Positions 46,924 to 54,668 of a stretch of 64,000 bases of DNA are shown piece after piece. A program made the position numbers and the translations under genes. The stretch lies in the NCBI RefSeq assembly GCF_013408535.1, contig NZ_JACBZA010000001.1, forward strand, positions 4,052,850-4,116,849. Direction: 5' to 3'. The notes beneath the pieces are model-generated. The model was not told where the DNA came from, did not search any database, and worked only from the letters and a program-made list of their open reading frames with translations. The number at the start of each line of letters is the position of its first letter. Position 1 is the stretch's first letter. Source of the DNA: Actinopolymorpha cephalotaxi (lineage in GTDB: Bacteria; Actinomycetota; Actinomycetes; Propionibacteriales; Actinopolymorphaceae).

Positions 46924-48174
46924 TTACGCGGTCGGCTCGTCGCCCGCGACGTCGACCACCACCCCGTCGGGCCGGTGCAGGGCGACGCTGTTGCGGCCGC
47001 GGGCGAAACCGGGCCCGGAGGGCTGGGCGGCAGAGCGGGCAGACCCGTCCTGCCACCCATCCCGGGCAGCCCGGGCGCCGTCGTGGGCACCGTCGCGGGA
47101 ACCGTCCTGGCCGGGCGCCGCGTGCACTTCCAGCGTCCCGCGCGCCGGGATCGTCACGCCGGGCGCGATCGACAGCCGTACGCCCGGATCGTCGCGTACG
47201 TACCATCCGCCGAGATCCACCGGCTCGCCGGTCAGGTTGCGCAGGACGGCGTACCGGCCGCCGCCGGCGGTCCCGGCAGAGGCGTCCGCCGGGCCGTCCG
47301 CGACGCGTTCGACGACCACCGTCTGCGCCGGGAACGCCGGCTGCCCGTCGAGCACCGCCCGGGCCACCCCGGGGTAGTTCTGGATCACCGCGGTCGCGCC
47401 CTGCGCGGCCAGCGAGGCGACCGCCGCCGGGTGGTTCGGGCACCAGAACGCCGGCCGCATCCCGGCCGCCCGGATGCGCACCAGGTCACCGGGACGCAGC
47501 CGCCGGAAGTTCGGGATGAAGTAGTCCATCCAGCCGCCGACCTGGCGCAGGGTCTCGTCGCCGGGCACCGCCTCGACGATCCCGCCGAGCGGAACCGCGT
47601 GGTCGATCTCGGCGGCGAACTTCGCCAGCGGGTCGAAGGAGAACGACGTGGCGACGAACCGCCGGTGCCGGTCGGGTGCGGTCAGCCAGCCGCCAGGGAT
47701 GGTGCGGAGCACCTCGGTGACCGCCGCCACGAAGTCCGGATGCCGGTTCGCTCCTTTGAGCTCGGCCCACAGGCCGATGCCGTACTCGTCGAACGCCGCC
47801 AGCGCCTCGGCGAGGGTCGGGATGCGTTCACCGGCGAAGCTGTCGGCGAACCACGAGCCGGCGTCGAGCCGGCGCAGTTCGGCAAGGGTGAAGTCGCCGG
47901 GCTGCCAGGGCGCCCGGTCGGGGAAGACCGTGGTGGCGTCGGTGGTGCGTACCAACGTGTTGTCGTGGAACAGGACCGGAACTCCGTCGCGGGTCAGCAC
48001 CACGTCGACCTCGGCGAAGTCCGCACCCTCCCGCGCGGCCGCGCGGATCGCCGCGACGGTGTTCTCCGGTGCCACCCCCGACGCGCCGCGGTGGGCGACG
48101 ACGAGGACGGGTGGCGTCTCGTGCCTGCCCCCTGCGTCGGTGTGGTCGTCGTGGGAAAGGGCGGGCGTACGCAT
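46924..48174 (-). CDS. Glycerophosphodiester phosphodiesterase with C-terminal lamin-tail-like domain
   Basis: 416 aa. Residues about 22-280 form a GDPD TIM barrel that hydrolyses glycerophosphodiesters to glycerol-3-phosphate and an alcohol. Visible catalytic motifs are AHRGASGVAPENT (His28, Arg29, Glu37), FAEVDVVLTRDG (Glu55, Asp57) and His70 in VLFHD. Residues about 310-416 look like a lamin-tail domain (RYAVLRNLTGEPVDLGGWYV, later NSVALHRPDGVVVD), interrupted by a Gly/Asp/Ala-rich insert. No signal peptide is evident, so a cytosolic site is likely. The domain pairing is uncommon. Confidence 0.88.
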   Translation of the reverse strand: MRTPALSHDDHTDAGGRHETPPVLVVAHRGASGVAPENTVAAIRAAAREGADFAEVDVVLTRDGVPVLFHDNTLVRTTDATTVFPDRAPWQPGDFTLAELRRLDAGSWFADSFAGERIPTLAEALAAFDEYGIGLWAELKGANRHPDFVAAVTEVLRTIPGGWLTAPDRHRRFVATSFSFDPLAKFAAEIDHAVPLGGIVEAVPGDETLRQVGGWMDYFIPNFRRLRPGDLVRIRAAGMRPAFWCPNHPAAVASLAAQGATAVIQNYPGVARAVLDGQPAFPAQTVVVERVADGPADASAGTAGGGRYAVLRNLTGEPVDLGGWYVRDDPGVRLSIAPGVTIPARGTLEVHAAPGQDGSRDGAHDGARAARDGWQDGSARSAAQPSGPGFARGRNSVALHRPDGVVVDVAGDEPTA

Positions 48175-48544
48175 CGGACGAGTCCTCCTGGCAGGGCTGC
48201 CGGTTGCCGGACATGGCGAAGCGGGCCCGAACGAGCGGGGCCCGCCGATCTGTGCCGATCAACAGTGTCCGACACCGACCGCGAACGTCCAGTGAGGCAT
48301 TCGGGTGTCTCCGGCCGAACGAGGTGCGCCGAAGGTCCCGAACCACTGGCGGGGTCGGGGACTGGCACCCTCGGCGAATCCCGGAGCCGCGAGCCTCACC
48401 CGGTCGGCACCCACCGGTCAGCCACCGGTCAGGACCGGTCGGCCACAGGTCGGCACGGCGCCGGGCCGATCACCGGACCCGCTCGGCCCGGCGCGCCGAG
48501 GCGGATCCGGTGGGCCGGCGGCTCGCGCCGAGTAGACCGGCGGC
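48175..48544. other. Intergenic region upstream of the glycerophosphodiesterase
   Basis: About 370 bases without a supported gene. It contains a hairpin GCGGGCCC/GGGCCCGC (48221-48228 with 48238-48245), probably a terminator for the small gene to its right, and repeated CCACCGGTCAG/ACCGGTC elements near 48410-48450. Nothing else is recognised. Confidence 0.5.
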
Positions 48545-48685
48545 TCAGTGCTTCGAGCGGCGCGCCATCGCCGCGGTGGCGGCGGCAACGCAGATCAGAC
48601 CGGCCACCATGCCCATCGCCTTCAGGGCGCGACGCGGACGGCGAACGCCGCCGCGCATGTCCTTCATCCGGGACCTGGACCCCAT
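48545..48685 (-). CDS. Small predicted membrane protein
   Basis: A 46-residue open frame with ATG at 48685 and an AGAGAGG ribosome-binding site. A very basic N-terminus (RGGVRRPRRALKAMG) is followed by one hydrophobic helix (MVAGLICVAAATAAMA) and a short basic end RRSKH, i.e. a small single-pass membrane protein. Function unknown. The coding call rests on the ribosome-binding site and the composition, with no homology check, so it is tentative. Confidence 0.5.
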   Translation of the reverse strand: MGSRSRMKDMRGGVRRPRRALKAMGMVAGLICVAAATAAMARRSKH

Positions 48686-48742
48686 CGTGCACCTCTCTTC
48701 GAGAAACCACGGCACCCCCGTGGACTTCGGCCGAGAGTCCCT

Positions 48743-49483
48743 TTACCCCCTCGACGGCACATCCCCCACCGAGGGTGAATATTTCGTGGCACCCGCCAGG
48801 TCGCCGGCCTCGTCGCCGGTCCCGGCCGGCAGGTCGTGCAGCCACCGCACCGCCGACGCGGGATCGCCGGCGCCGAAGACCAGCGAGCCGGGCACCACGC
48901 CGTCCGCACCGGCCCGCGCCAGGGCGGGGACGGTGTGCGGACGGATGCCGCCGTCGACCACGATCCGCGGCGCGGAGCCGGAGCCCTGGGCGCGACCCGC
49001 CGTACGTGCCGCGACCAGGTCCCCGACCCGGGCCGGTGTCGCGGGGTCCTGCTCGCAGCCCTTCACCCCGACCACGGTGCCCATCACCAGCACCCGGTCG
49101 GCGTCGTCGAAGTGCGCGACGGCGTGGCCGGTGGGTTCGTGTGTCTCCAGTCCGAGCCCGGCCCGCACGCCGCGGGACCGGATGCTCCGCAGAGTCGTAC
49201 GGACGTCGGGGCAGGCGCTGGTGTGCACGGTGATCAGGTCCGCACCCGCGTCGGCGAACCGGTCGATCCAGTCGTCGGGGCGGGCGACCATCAGGTGCAC
49301 GTCGAGCGTCGCGTCGGTGCGGTCGCGCAGCGCGGCCACCAGGTCGGGGCCGAAGAGCAGGTCCGGCACGGCGTGCCCGTCGAACACGTCGAGGTGGAAC
49401 CCGTCGGCGACGCCGGCGAGCCGGTCGACGGCGGCACCGAGGTCGAGCAGGTCGGCGGACCAGAGTGAGACGTAGGCCTCCAC
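48743..49483 (-). CDS. Ribulose-phosphate 3-epimerase family protein
   Basis: TIM-barrel epimerase-like protein of 246 aa from the GTG at 49483, which has AAGGAG six bases upstream; the longer frame begins in the divergent promoter region and is rejected. Family motifs are FHLDVFDGHAVPDLLFG, LDVHLMVARPD, VHTSACPD and VVDGGIRPHTV. The central Asp/His metal ligands are kept (HLDVFD, VHLMV, VDGG). It is divergent from a sugar oxidoreductase operon with a DeoR regulator, so it may act on a sugar phosphate other than ribulose-5-phosphate. Substrate not assignable. Confidence 0.85.
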   Translation of the reverse strand: MEAYVSLWSADLLDLGAAVDRLAGVADGFHLDVFDGHAVPDLLFGPDLVAALRDRTDATLDVHLMVARPDDWIDRFADAGADLITVHTSACPDVRTTLRSIRSRGVRAGLGLETHEPTGHAVAHFDDADRVLVMGTVVGVKGCEQDPATPARVGDLVAARTAGRAQGSGSAPRIVVDGGIRPHTVPALARAGADGVVPGSLVFGAGDPASAVRWLHDLPAGTGDEAGDLAGATKYSPSVGDVPSRG

Positions 49484-49567
49484 GGAAGCTCCTTCGGCGA
49501 GCGGGGGCGGGACGACGAGGGCGGCTTTCGCCTCGTCCGGCGGGGGTCGTCGACACCTGCTACCTTC

Positions 49568-49600
49568 GATTAGACTCGGTTCGAGTTCGTAACCGAAGCC
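49568..49600. promoter_or_regulatory. Divergent promoter/operator between epimerase and oxidoreductase genes
   Basis: The inverted repeat CGGTT-N9-AACCG (49577-49595) overlaps a forward -10-like TAGACT (49571-49576) and a reverse TCTAAT. It is a plausible binding site for the DeoR protein of the operon. Promoter boxes are weak (forward spacer 15 bases), so only the palindrome is well supported. Confidence 0.45.
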
Positions 49601-49632
49601 GATCGAAGCGACCCGAACCGAAGGGTACCCCG

Positions 49633-50721
49633 ATGTCGAGCCCCGCCGCACCACCGCCGCCCCCGGCCACCTCCGGGTCCCCCCGCCCGCCGCTGCGGCT
49701 CGGGGTGATCGGATGCGGGCGGATCAGCCAGGCCGTCCACCTGCCCGCGATCGCCAAGACCGGCGCGGTCACCTTGGTCGGCGTCGGGGACACCAGCCCT
49801 CAGCTGGCGCAGGGAGTGGCGGCGAAGTACGACGTCCCCGCCTTCGCCACCGTGGAGGAGCTGCTCGGCCAGGCGCACCCGGACGCGGTGCTGGTCGCCG
49901 TACCCGACCGGTTCCACCACCCCGTGGTCACCGCCGCGCTGAACGCCGGAGCGCACGTCCTGGTGGAGAAGCCCGCGGCGGCCACCAGCGCCCAGGCCGC
50001 GGAGCTCGCCGACCTGGCCGATGCCAGCGGGCTCAAGCTGCAGGTCGGCGCGATGCGGCGGCACGACCCGGGAATCGCGTACGCCCGCGCGGCCGTGCCC
50101 CGGCTCGGCGCCCTGCTCAGCGTCAGCAGCTGGTACCGCATCCAGTCCCGGCTCCGTCCCCCGACGGAGGCGGCGCTGTTCCCCGCCATGGTCGTGGACG
50201 ACGACGTACGCCGGACCGAGGCGGAGTTCAAGGCCGACCGGGCGCACTACCTGCTCAACACCCACGGCGCGCACGTCTTCGACGGCCTCGCCAACCTCGC
50301 CGGTGTGCCCACGTCGGTGCGGGCACAGTTCGCCGGCCACGGACGCGACTGCAGTTGGCACGGGACCGGGCGGCTGCCCGGCGGCGGGCTGGCGTCGTTC
50401 GAGATCACCGCCGACATCCACGCGGACTACGCCGAGGGCATGGACCTCCACGGCGAGTACGGCCAGGTCAGCATCCGGTCCACGTTTCCGTTCTTCCGTC
50501 AGGCCAGCACCGTGCGGGTACACCTGGAACGCGACGGCGAGACCCGCGTCCCGGTGTTCGGCGCCGCCGATCCGTATCAGCTGCAGCTCGAGGCGTTTGC
50601 CGCCGCGATCGCCACGAACGGGCCGGTCGACCCCTCCGGCGCGGACGGGGTGACCGCGCTGCGGCTGATCGAGGCGGTCCGGGACAGCGCCGCCGCCGAC
50701 GGCAAGGAGGTGACCCCGTGA
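49633..50721 (+). CDS. Gfo/Idh/MocA-family NAD(P)-dependent oxidoreductase
   Basis: 362 aa. A Rossmann N-terminus begins at residue 21 (LRLGVIGCGRISQAVHLPAI), then VAVPDRFHHPVV and the conserved EKP motif in HVLVEKPAAATS, and a C-terminal dehydratase-like beta-sheet domain. Such enzymes oxidise inositols, sugars or sugar acids. The ATG at 49633 gives a short Pro-rich leader. First gene of a three-gene operon with an isomerase and a DeoR regulator; overlaps the isomerase gene (GTGA). Confidence 0.9.
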   Translation: MSSPAAPPPPPATSGSPRPPLRLGVIGCGRISQAVHLPAIAKTGAVTLVGVGDTSPQLAQGVAAKYDVPAFATVEELLGQAHPDAVLVAVPDRFHHPVVTAALNAGAHVLVEKPAAATSAQAAELADLADASGLKLQVGAMRRHDPGIAYARAAVPRLGALLSVSSWYRIQSRLRPPTEAALFPAMVVDDDVRRTEAEFKADRAHYLLNTHGAHVFDGLANLAGVPTSVRAQFAGHGRDCSWHGTGRLPGGGLASFEITADIHADYAEGMDLHGEYGQVSIRSTFPFFRQASTVRVHLERDGETRVPVFGAADPYQLQLEAFAAAIATNGPVDPSGADGVTALRLIEAVRDSAAADGKEVTP

Positions 50722-51617
50722 GCGGAACCGCCCCCGACACGGCGAGCCGCTCCGCCGGCGAGCCGGCCGAGCTGGGCATCTTCGCGCGGGTCTTTTCCCG
50801 CCCGACCGCGGCCGGGGTCGCCGCCGCCGTCGCAGAGCACGGCTTCACCACGACCCAGCTGAACCTCTCCGCGTTCGGCCGGCCGACCATCCCGGATCCG
50901 CCGACCGACCCCACCCACCCGGACGGGCCGCTCGACCACGCACGGGTCCGGGCAGACTTCGCCGCCGCGGGTGTCCGCGTCTGGGGCGTGTCCGCGACGT
51001 ACAACACGATCCACCCCGACGTCGCCACCCGGCGCCGGCGGACCGCCGCCGCGGCCGCGTTCATCCCGTACGCCGCACAGCTCGGCGCGGAGGTGGTGAC
51101 CCTGTGCACGGGCACCCGGGACACCGACGACATCTGGCGGCGGCACCCGGGCAACGACGAGCCGGCGGCCTGGCACGACCTGCGCGAGACGCTTGACGTC
51201 CTGCTGCCCGCCGCGGAAGGGGCCGGCGTCCGGCTCGGGGTGGAACCCGAACCCGGCAACGTCGTCACCGACGCCGGCCGGGCGGGCCGGCTGCTGACCG
51301 AGCTCGGCTCCGACGCCCACCTCGTCGGCATCGTGCTCGACCCGGCGAACCTTCTCGACCCGGCCACGGCCGGTGACCAGAAGCGCATCCTCACCGCGGC
51401 GTTCGACGCCCTCGGCGACTCGGTCGTGTGCCTGCACGCCAAGGACGTGGTGACCTCTGGCTACGCCGCGGCCGGCACCGGGCTGCTCGACTACGACCTC
51501 GTGCTCGCGCTGCACGCGACCCTCCCCCGCCGGGTGCCGGTCATCGTCCAGGACGCCACCGAGGACGACGTGCCGCGGGTACGCGACTTCCTGCGCGCCC
51601 ACGGGCCGGTGCGATGA
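50718..51617 (+). CDS. Sugar phosphate isomerase/epimerase (xylose isomerase-like TIM barrel)
   Basis: 299 aa from a GTG with a perfect AAGGAGGTGA Shine-Dalgarno. AP-endonuclease-2/xylose-isomerase-like barrel; metal-ligand glutamate in GVRLGVEPEPGNVV, IVLDPANLLD, and the histidine in VVCLHAKDVV are seen. Family members work with Gfo/Idh oxidoreductases in inositol or rare-sugar pathways. It overlaps both neighbours by four bases, so the three proteins are made as a unit. Confidence 0.87.
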   Translation: MSGTAPDTASRSAGEPAELGIFARVFSRPTAAGVAAAVAEHGFTTTQLNLSAFGRPTIPDPPTDPTHPDGPLDHARVRADFAAAGVRVWGVSATYNTIHPDVATRRRRTAAAAAFIPYAAQLGAEVVTLCTGTRDTDDIWRRHPGNDEPAAWHDLRETLDVLLPAAEGAGVRLGVEPEPGNVVTDAGRAGRLLTELGSDAHLVGIVLDPANLLDPATAGDQKRILTAAFDALGDSVVCLHAKDVVTSGYAAAGTGLLDYDLVLALHATLPRRVPVIVQDATEDDVPRVRDFLRAHGPVR

Positions 51618-52438
51618 CGGGGCCCGGCAGCAGGGTGTTCACCGAGGAACGCCGTACCCACATCCTGGAGCTGGTCGCGTCCCGCGGCAGGGTGCGGGTG
51701 GCCGAGCTCGCCGACCTGCTCGGAGTCGCCGAACCCACCGTCCGCAAGGACATCGCCGACCTGGACCGCCAGCACAAACTCCGGCGTACGCACGGCGGCG
51801 CGCTCGCGATCCGCCCGACCTACGACCCGGAGCTGGCCACCAGGGCCCGGCACAACGTCGAGGGCAAGCGCGCCATCGCGACGGCGTGCCTGGGCCTGAT
51901 CTCCGACGGGGACGCCGTCTACCTCGACAGCGGCACCACGATCCTCGCGCTCACCGAAGAGCTGCGGCTGGCCCTCACCGGGCCGGCGAGCGAGCGGGGT
52001 GAGCCGGCCGAGGGCCGTCACCCGCGGCAGGTCAACGTGCTCACCAACGCGGTCGGTGTGGCGCAGGTGCTGGCCGACGTACCCACCATCCGGCACACCG
52101 TGCTCGGCGGGCACTACCGCACGCTCGGCGGCTGCTTCGTCGGCCCGCTCGCCCTGGAGGCGGTGCGGCAGTTCACCGTCAACACCGCGTTCATCGGGGT
52201 GACCGGGCTGTCCACGGTCGGGTTCACCGTGTCCGACGTCGCCGAAGCCGAGCTGAAGAACGCGGTGATGGACCAGGCCCGCCGGGTGGTCGTGGTGATG
52301 GACCACACCAAGGTCGGCGCTCACGACTTCCGGAAGGTCTGCGACCTGGACCGGGTGGACGCGATCGTCACCGACCGGCACCACGACGACCTCGCCCGGC
52401 AGTGCACCGGCGCCGGGGTGGAACTCGTCGTCGCCTGA
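51614..52438 (+). CDS. DeoR-family transcriptional regulator
   Basis: 274 aa. N-terminal DeoR helix-turn-helix (RRTHILELVASRGRVRVAEL, then GVAEPTVRKDIADLD) and the C-terminal sugar-phosphate-sensing domain with the conserved YLDSGTT loop, GGHYRTLGGCFVGP and DHTKVG. DeoR proteins usually repress a neighbouring sugar operon and are released by a phosphorylated intermediate. An insert of about 20 residues (GPASERGEPAEGRHPRQ) is present. ATGA overlap with the isomerase gene. Confidence 0.9.
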   Translation: MTGPGSRVFTEERRTHILELVASRGRVRVAELADLLGVAEPTVRKDIADLDRQHKLRRTHGGALAIRPTYDPELATRARHNVEGKRAIATACLGLISDGDAVYLDSGTTILALTEELRLALTGPASERGEPAEGRHPRQVNVLTNAVGVAQVLADVPTIRHTVLGGHYRTLGGCFVGPLALEAVRQFTVNTAFIGVTGLSTVGFTVSDVAEAELKNAVMDQARRVVVVMDHTKVGAHDFRKVCDLDRVDAIVTDRHHDDLARQCTGAGVELVVA

Positions 52439-52512
52439 GGGTGCACAGCGGCCCACCGGCTACCGCTCGCCAAGTACCGGCTGTCGGTTGTCGGCAAGTC
52501 AGGGACAACCCA

Positions 52513-52541
52513 TCGACGTAACGGCCGGATGGGGCTAGCAT
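52513..52541 (+). promoter_or_regulatory. Predicted promoter of the MFS gene
   Basis: TCGACG (52513-52518), a 17-base spacer and TAGCAT (52536-52541). The predicted start near 52549 is just before the inverted repeat. Confidence 0.5.
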
Positions 52542-52548
52542 CATTTTC

Positions 52549-52606
52549 GAGCCGGACGGTTAGTTCGGCTCACCAAACTTGCGGCTCGCTTTGAGCCGAA
52601 CAACCG
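52549..52606. promoter_or_regulatory. Operator-like array of inverted repeats
   Basis: Four GAGCCG/CGGCTC half-sites in 58 bases (52549, 52566, 52582, 52593). The outer pair of long arms, CGGTTAGTTCGGCTC (52557-52571) and GAGCCGAACAACCG (52593-52606), is a nearly perfect inverted repeat. It lies between the proposed start and the MFS gene; binding site for a repressor, or an RNA hairpin. Confidence 0.6.
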
Positions 52607-52656
52607 AACAGCATCACGCACAGGGACGACGGGCGGGACACACACCTGGAGGTGTC

Positions 52657-53982
52657 GTGTTCCGTCCGTATCTTCGCGTGCTTCGCACGCCCAGCGTCCC
52701 CGTCCTGCTCACCGCCGGCTTCCTCGGCGCGCTTCCCATCGGCATGCTGTCCCTCGGCGTGCTCATGCTCGTCCGGTCCGGGACCGGCTCGTTCGCGGCA
52801 GCCGGCCTCGTCACCGGTTCGCTGAGCGCGGGCAACGCGCTCGGCCTGCTGGCGCAGGGGCAGCTGATCGACCGGGCCGGCCAGACCCGGGTGCTCGTGG
52901 GGTTCGGGCTCGGATGCGTGGCCGCGCTGGCCGCGCTCACTGCCCTGGTGCACGCGAACGCACCCCTGCCGCTGGTCTGTCTGTGTGCCGGTCTCGCCGG
53001 CGCCGGGATCCCGGCCACGACGAGCAGCCTGCGGGTCCTGCTCGCGGACCTGCCGATGCCGCCGGAGTCGAGAACCACCGCGTACGCCCTCGTGGCCACG
53101 CAGTTCCAGGTCGCGATGGTGACCGGGCCGCTGCTCGCCTCGGCGCTCCTGCTGCTGGCCGGTCCGGAGGCCGTGGTGTGGTCCGCGGCCGGTCTGGCGG
53201 GAATGGCCGGTGTGGTCTTCGCCATGACGGCGGCCTCCCGGCGCTGGCAGCCGGCGCCGCGGCCCCAGGCCCCGGCCCGGGCGCCGTCCCCGTCGCGAAC
53301 GTGGCGCTCGTGGCGCGGGTCGGGTCTGGCCACCGTCGTCGTCACCAACGCCGGAGGCGGCTTCGCGAACGGTCTGCTCACCGTCGGCGTCCCGGCCGCC
53401 TGCGTGGCGGCCGGCTCCCCGGCACTGGCCGGTCTGCTGTTCTCCGCCTCGTCCCTGGGCGACCTGGGAGGCGGAGTCGTCTACGGCGGCAGGCCGTCCC
53501 GACTGCCGTACGCACGGCAACTGGTCCTCGGCCGGCTCGTGCTCGGCGCGGCGATCGGCCTGCAGGGACTGCTGGTGCAGGCGCCGGTCGGCATGCTTCC
53601 GCTGATGTTCCTGGTCGGTGCGGTGAACGCGCCGGTGGCGATCGCGAGTTCGGCGGTGCTCGACGACCTCGCTCCCCCCGGCGCGCTGGCGCGGGCCTAC
53701 ACGACGACGGTCGCGGCCTCGCTGCTCGGTGCCGCCGCCGGCAGCGCCGCCGGTGGAGCGCTCGAACGGCTGTGGGGCCCCTGGTCGCTGTACGTCCTCG
53801 GCTGCGTGCTGATGACGGCGACCGCCGTGGTCACCTGGCTGCGCCGGCGTACTCTGGCCGACCCGGCGACTGTGGACCCGGCGCTTGGGGGCCCAGCGCT
53901 CGGGGACCCGGCAACCGGGGACCCGGCGCCGCGCCGATCGTCGTGGCGACCGAACCGCCGATCCGGTCCACGAGCGCGGTGA
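52657..53982 (+). CDS. Major facilitator superfamily transporter
   Basis: 441 aa with about twelve hydrophobic helices; GTG at 52657 with GGAGG upstream, chosen over a frame that begins inside the operator. The first helix VLLTAGFLGALPIGMLSLGV and GQLIDRAGQTRVLVGFG (loop 2-3 motif A-like) fit the drug/sugar-exporter class with many small residues. The C-terminal 45 residues are a hydrophilic repeat tail (PALGGPALGDPATGDPA). The gene overlaps the convergent hydrolase gene by 152 bases. Substrate unknown. Confidence 0.87.
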   Translation: MFRPYLRVLRTPSVPVLLTAGFLGALPIGMLSLGVLMLVRSGTGSFAAAGLVTGSLSAGNALGLLAQGQLIDRAGQTRVLVGFGLGCVAALAALTALVHANAPLPLVCLCAGLAGAGIPATTSSLRVLLADLPMPPESRTTAYALVATQFQVAMVTGPLLASALLLLAGPEAVVWSAAGLAGMAGVVFAMTAASRRWQPAPRPQAPARAPSPSRTWRSWRGSGLATVVVTNAGGGFANGLLTVGVPAACVAAGSPALAGLLFSASSLGDLGGGVVYGGRPSRLPYARQLVLGRLVLGAAIGLQGLLVQAPVGMLPLMFLVGAVNAPVAIASSAVLDDLAPPGALARAYTTTVAASLLGAAAGSAAGGALERLWGPWSLYVLGCVLMTATAVVTWLRRRTLADPATVDPALGGPALGDPATGDPAPRRSSWRPNRRSGPRAR

Positions 53983-54652
53983 CGCGCGGCACGTGGGTGT
54001 ACAACCCGGCGAACGTCACCACCACCATGGCCACCGCGAGCACGTGTTCGTACCACCGCCCGGTGGTCAGCGGGCCTCTCCCCATCCGGTTGGGCCGCCC
54101 GTCCAGCCAGCTGAACGGCTTGGGGATCGATCCGACGGTGAGGGCGTCCGCACCGATGTGCACCAGCACACCGACCATCGCGGCGAACGGCAGCCAGGTC
54201 GCGTCGGCCGCCGCGCCGTTGCGGACCAGCCACCAGCCGGCGCCGGCGGAGACCAGCAGGTTGACCGGCCAGGACTTCTCGTACTGGCCGGGAATCACGA
54301 AGTGGCACGCCCGCAGGGCCAACCCGACGGCGAGGGCGAGTACGGCCATCAGGGCCCACTGGTTCAGCCCGGCCAGGAAGACCAGCAGCGCACAGAACAG
54401 CGGCGCGACGAGGAAGTCGTGGGTGCCGCCGCGGTGTCCGCGCCCGAGCCAGCAGACGACGACACCGAGGGCGCGGGACAGCGGACCCCACATCCGGGTC
54501 ACGGTGGAGGAGTGATGGTCCAGGTCGGGAAGGAGCGCCATGCCGCCGCAACAGGCGACCCAGGCGAGCTGACCGGCCATCCGGTCGAGGGGTACCAGCG
54601 GCAGGGCCACGGCACCGACGGCCATCCCACAGACGGCGTGCGTATGTCCCAT
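53831..54652 (-). CDS. Membrane-bound metal-dependent hydrolase (YdjM/DUF457 family)
   Basis: 273 aa, ATG at 54652 (MGHTHAVCGMAVGAVALPL). Conserved residues of the family: HTH at the start, LLPDLDHHSS, RGGTHDF, and GVLVHIGADALTVGSI, i.e. His/Asp metal ligands between transmembrane helices. Role unknown; thought to be a membrane hydrolase in the phospholipase-C/P1 nuclease-like fold. The C-terminal 35 residues (Pro/Gly-rich) overlap, on the opposite strand, the tail of the MFS gene. Confidence 0.85.
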   Translation of the reverse strand: MGHTHAVCGMAVGAVALPLVPLDRMAGQLAWVACCGGMALLPDLDHHSSTVTRMWGPLSRALGVVVCWLGRGHRGGTHDFLVAPLFCALLVFLAGLNQWALMAVLALAVGLALRACHFVIPGQYEKSWPVNLLVSAGAGWWLVRNGAAADATWLPFAAMVGVLVHIGADALTVGSIPKPFSWLDGRPNRMGRGPLTTGRWYEHVLAVAMVVVTFAGLYTHVPRVTALVDRIGGSVATTIGAAPGPRLPGPRALGPQAPGPQSPGRPEYAGAAR

Positions 54653-54668
54653 CACCGCCGAAACGATC

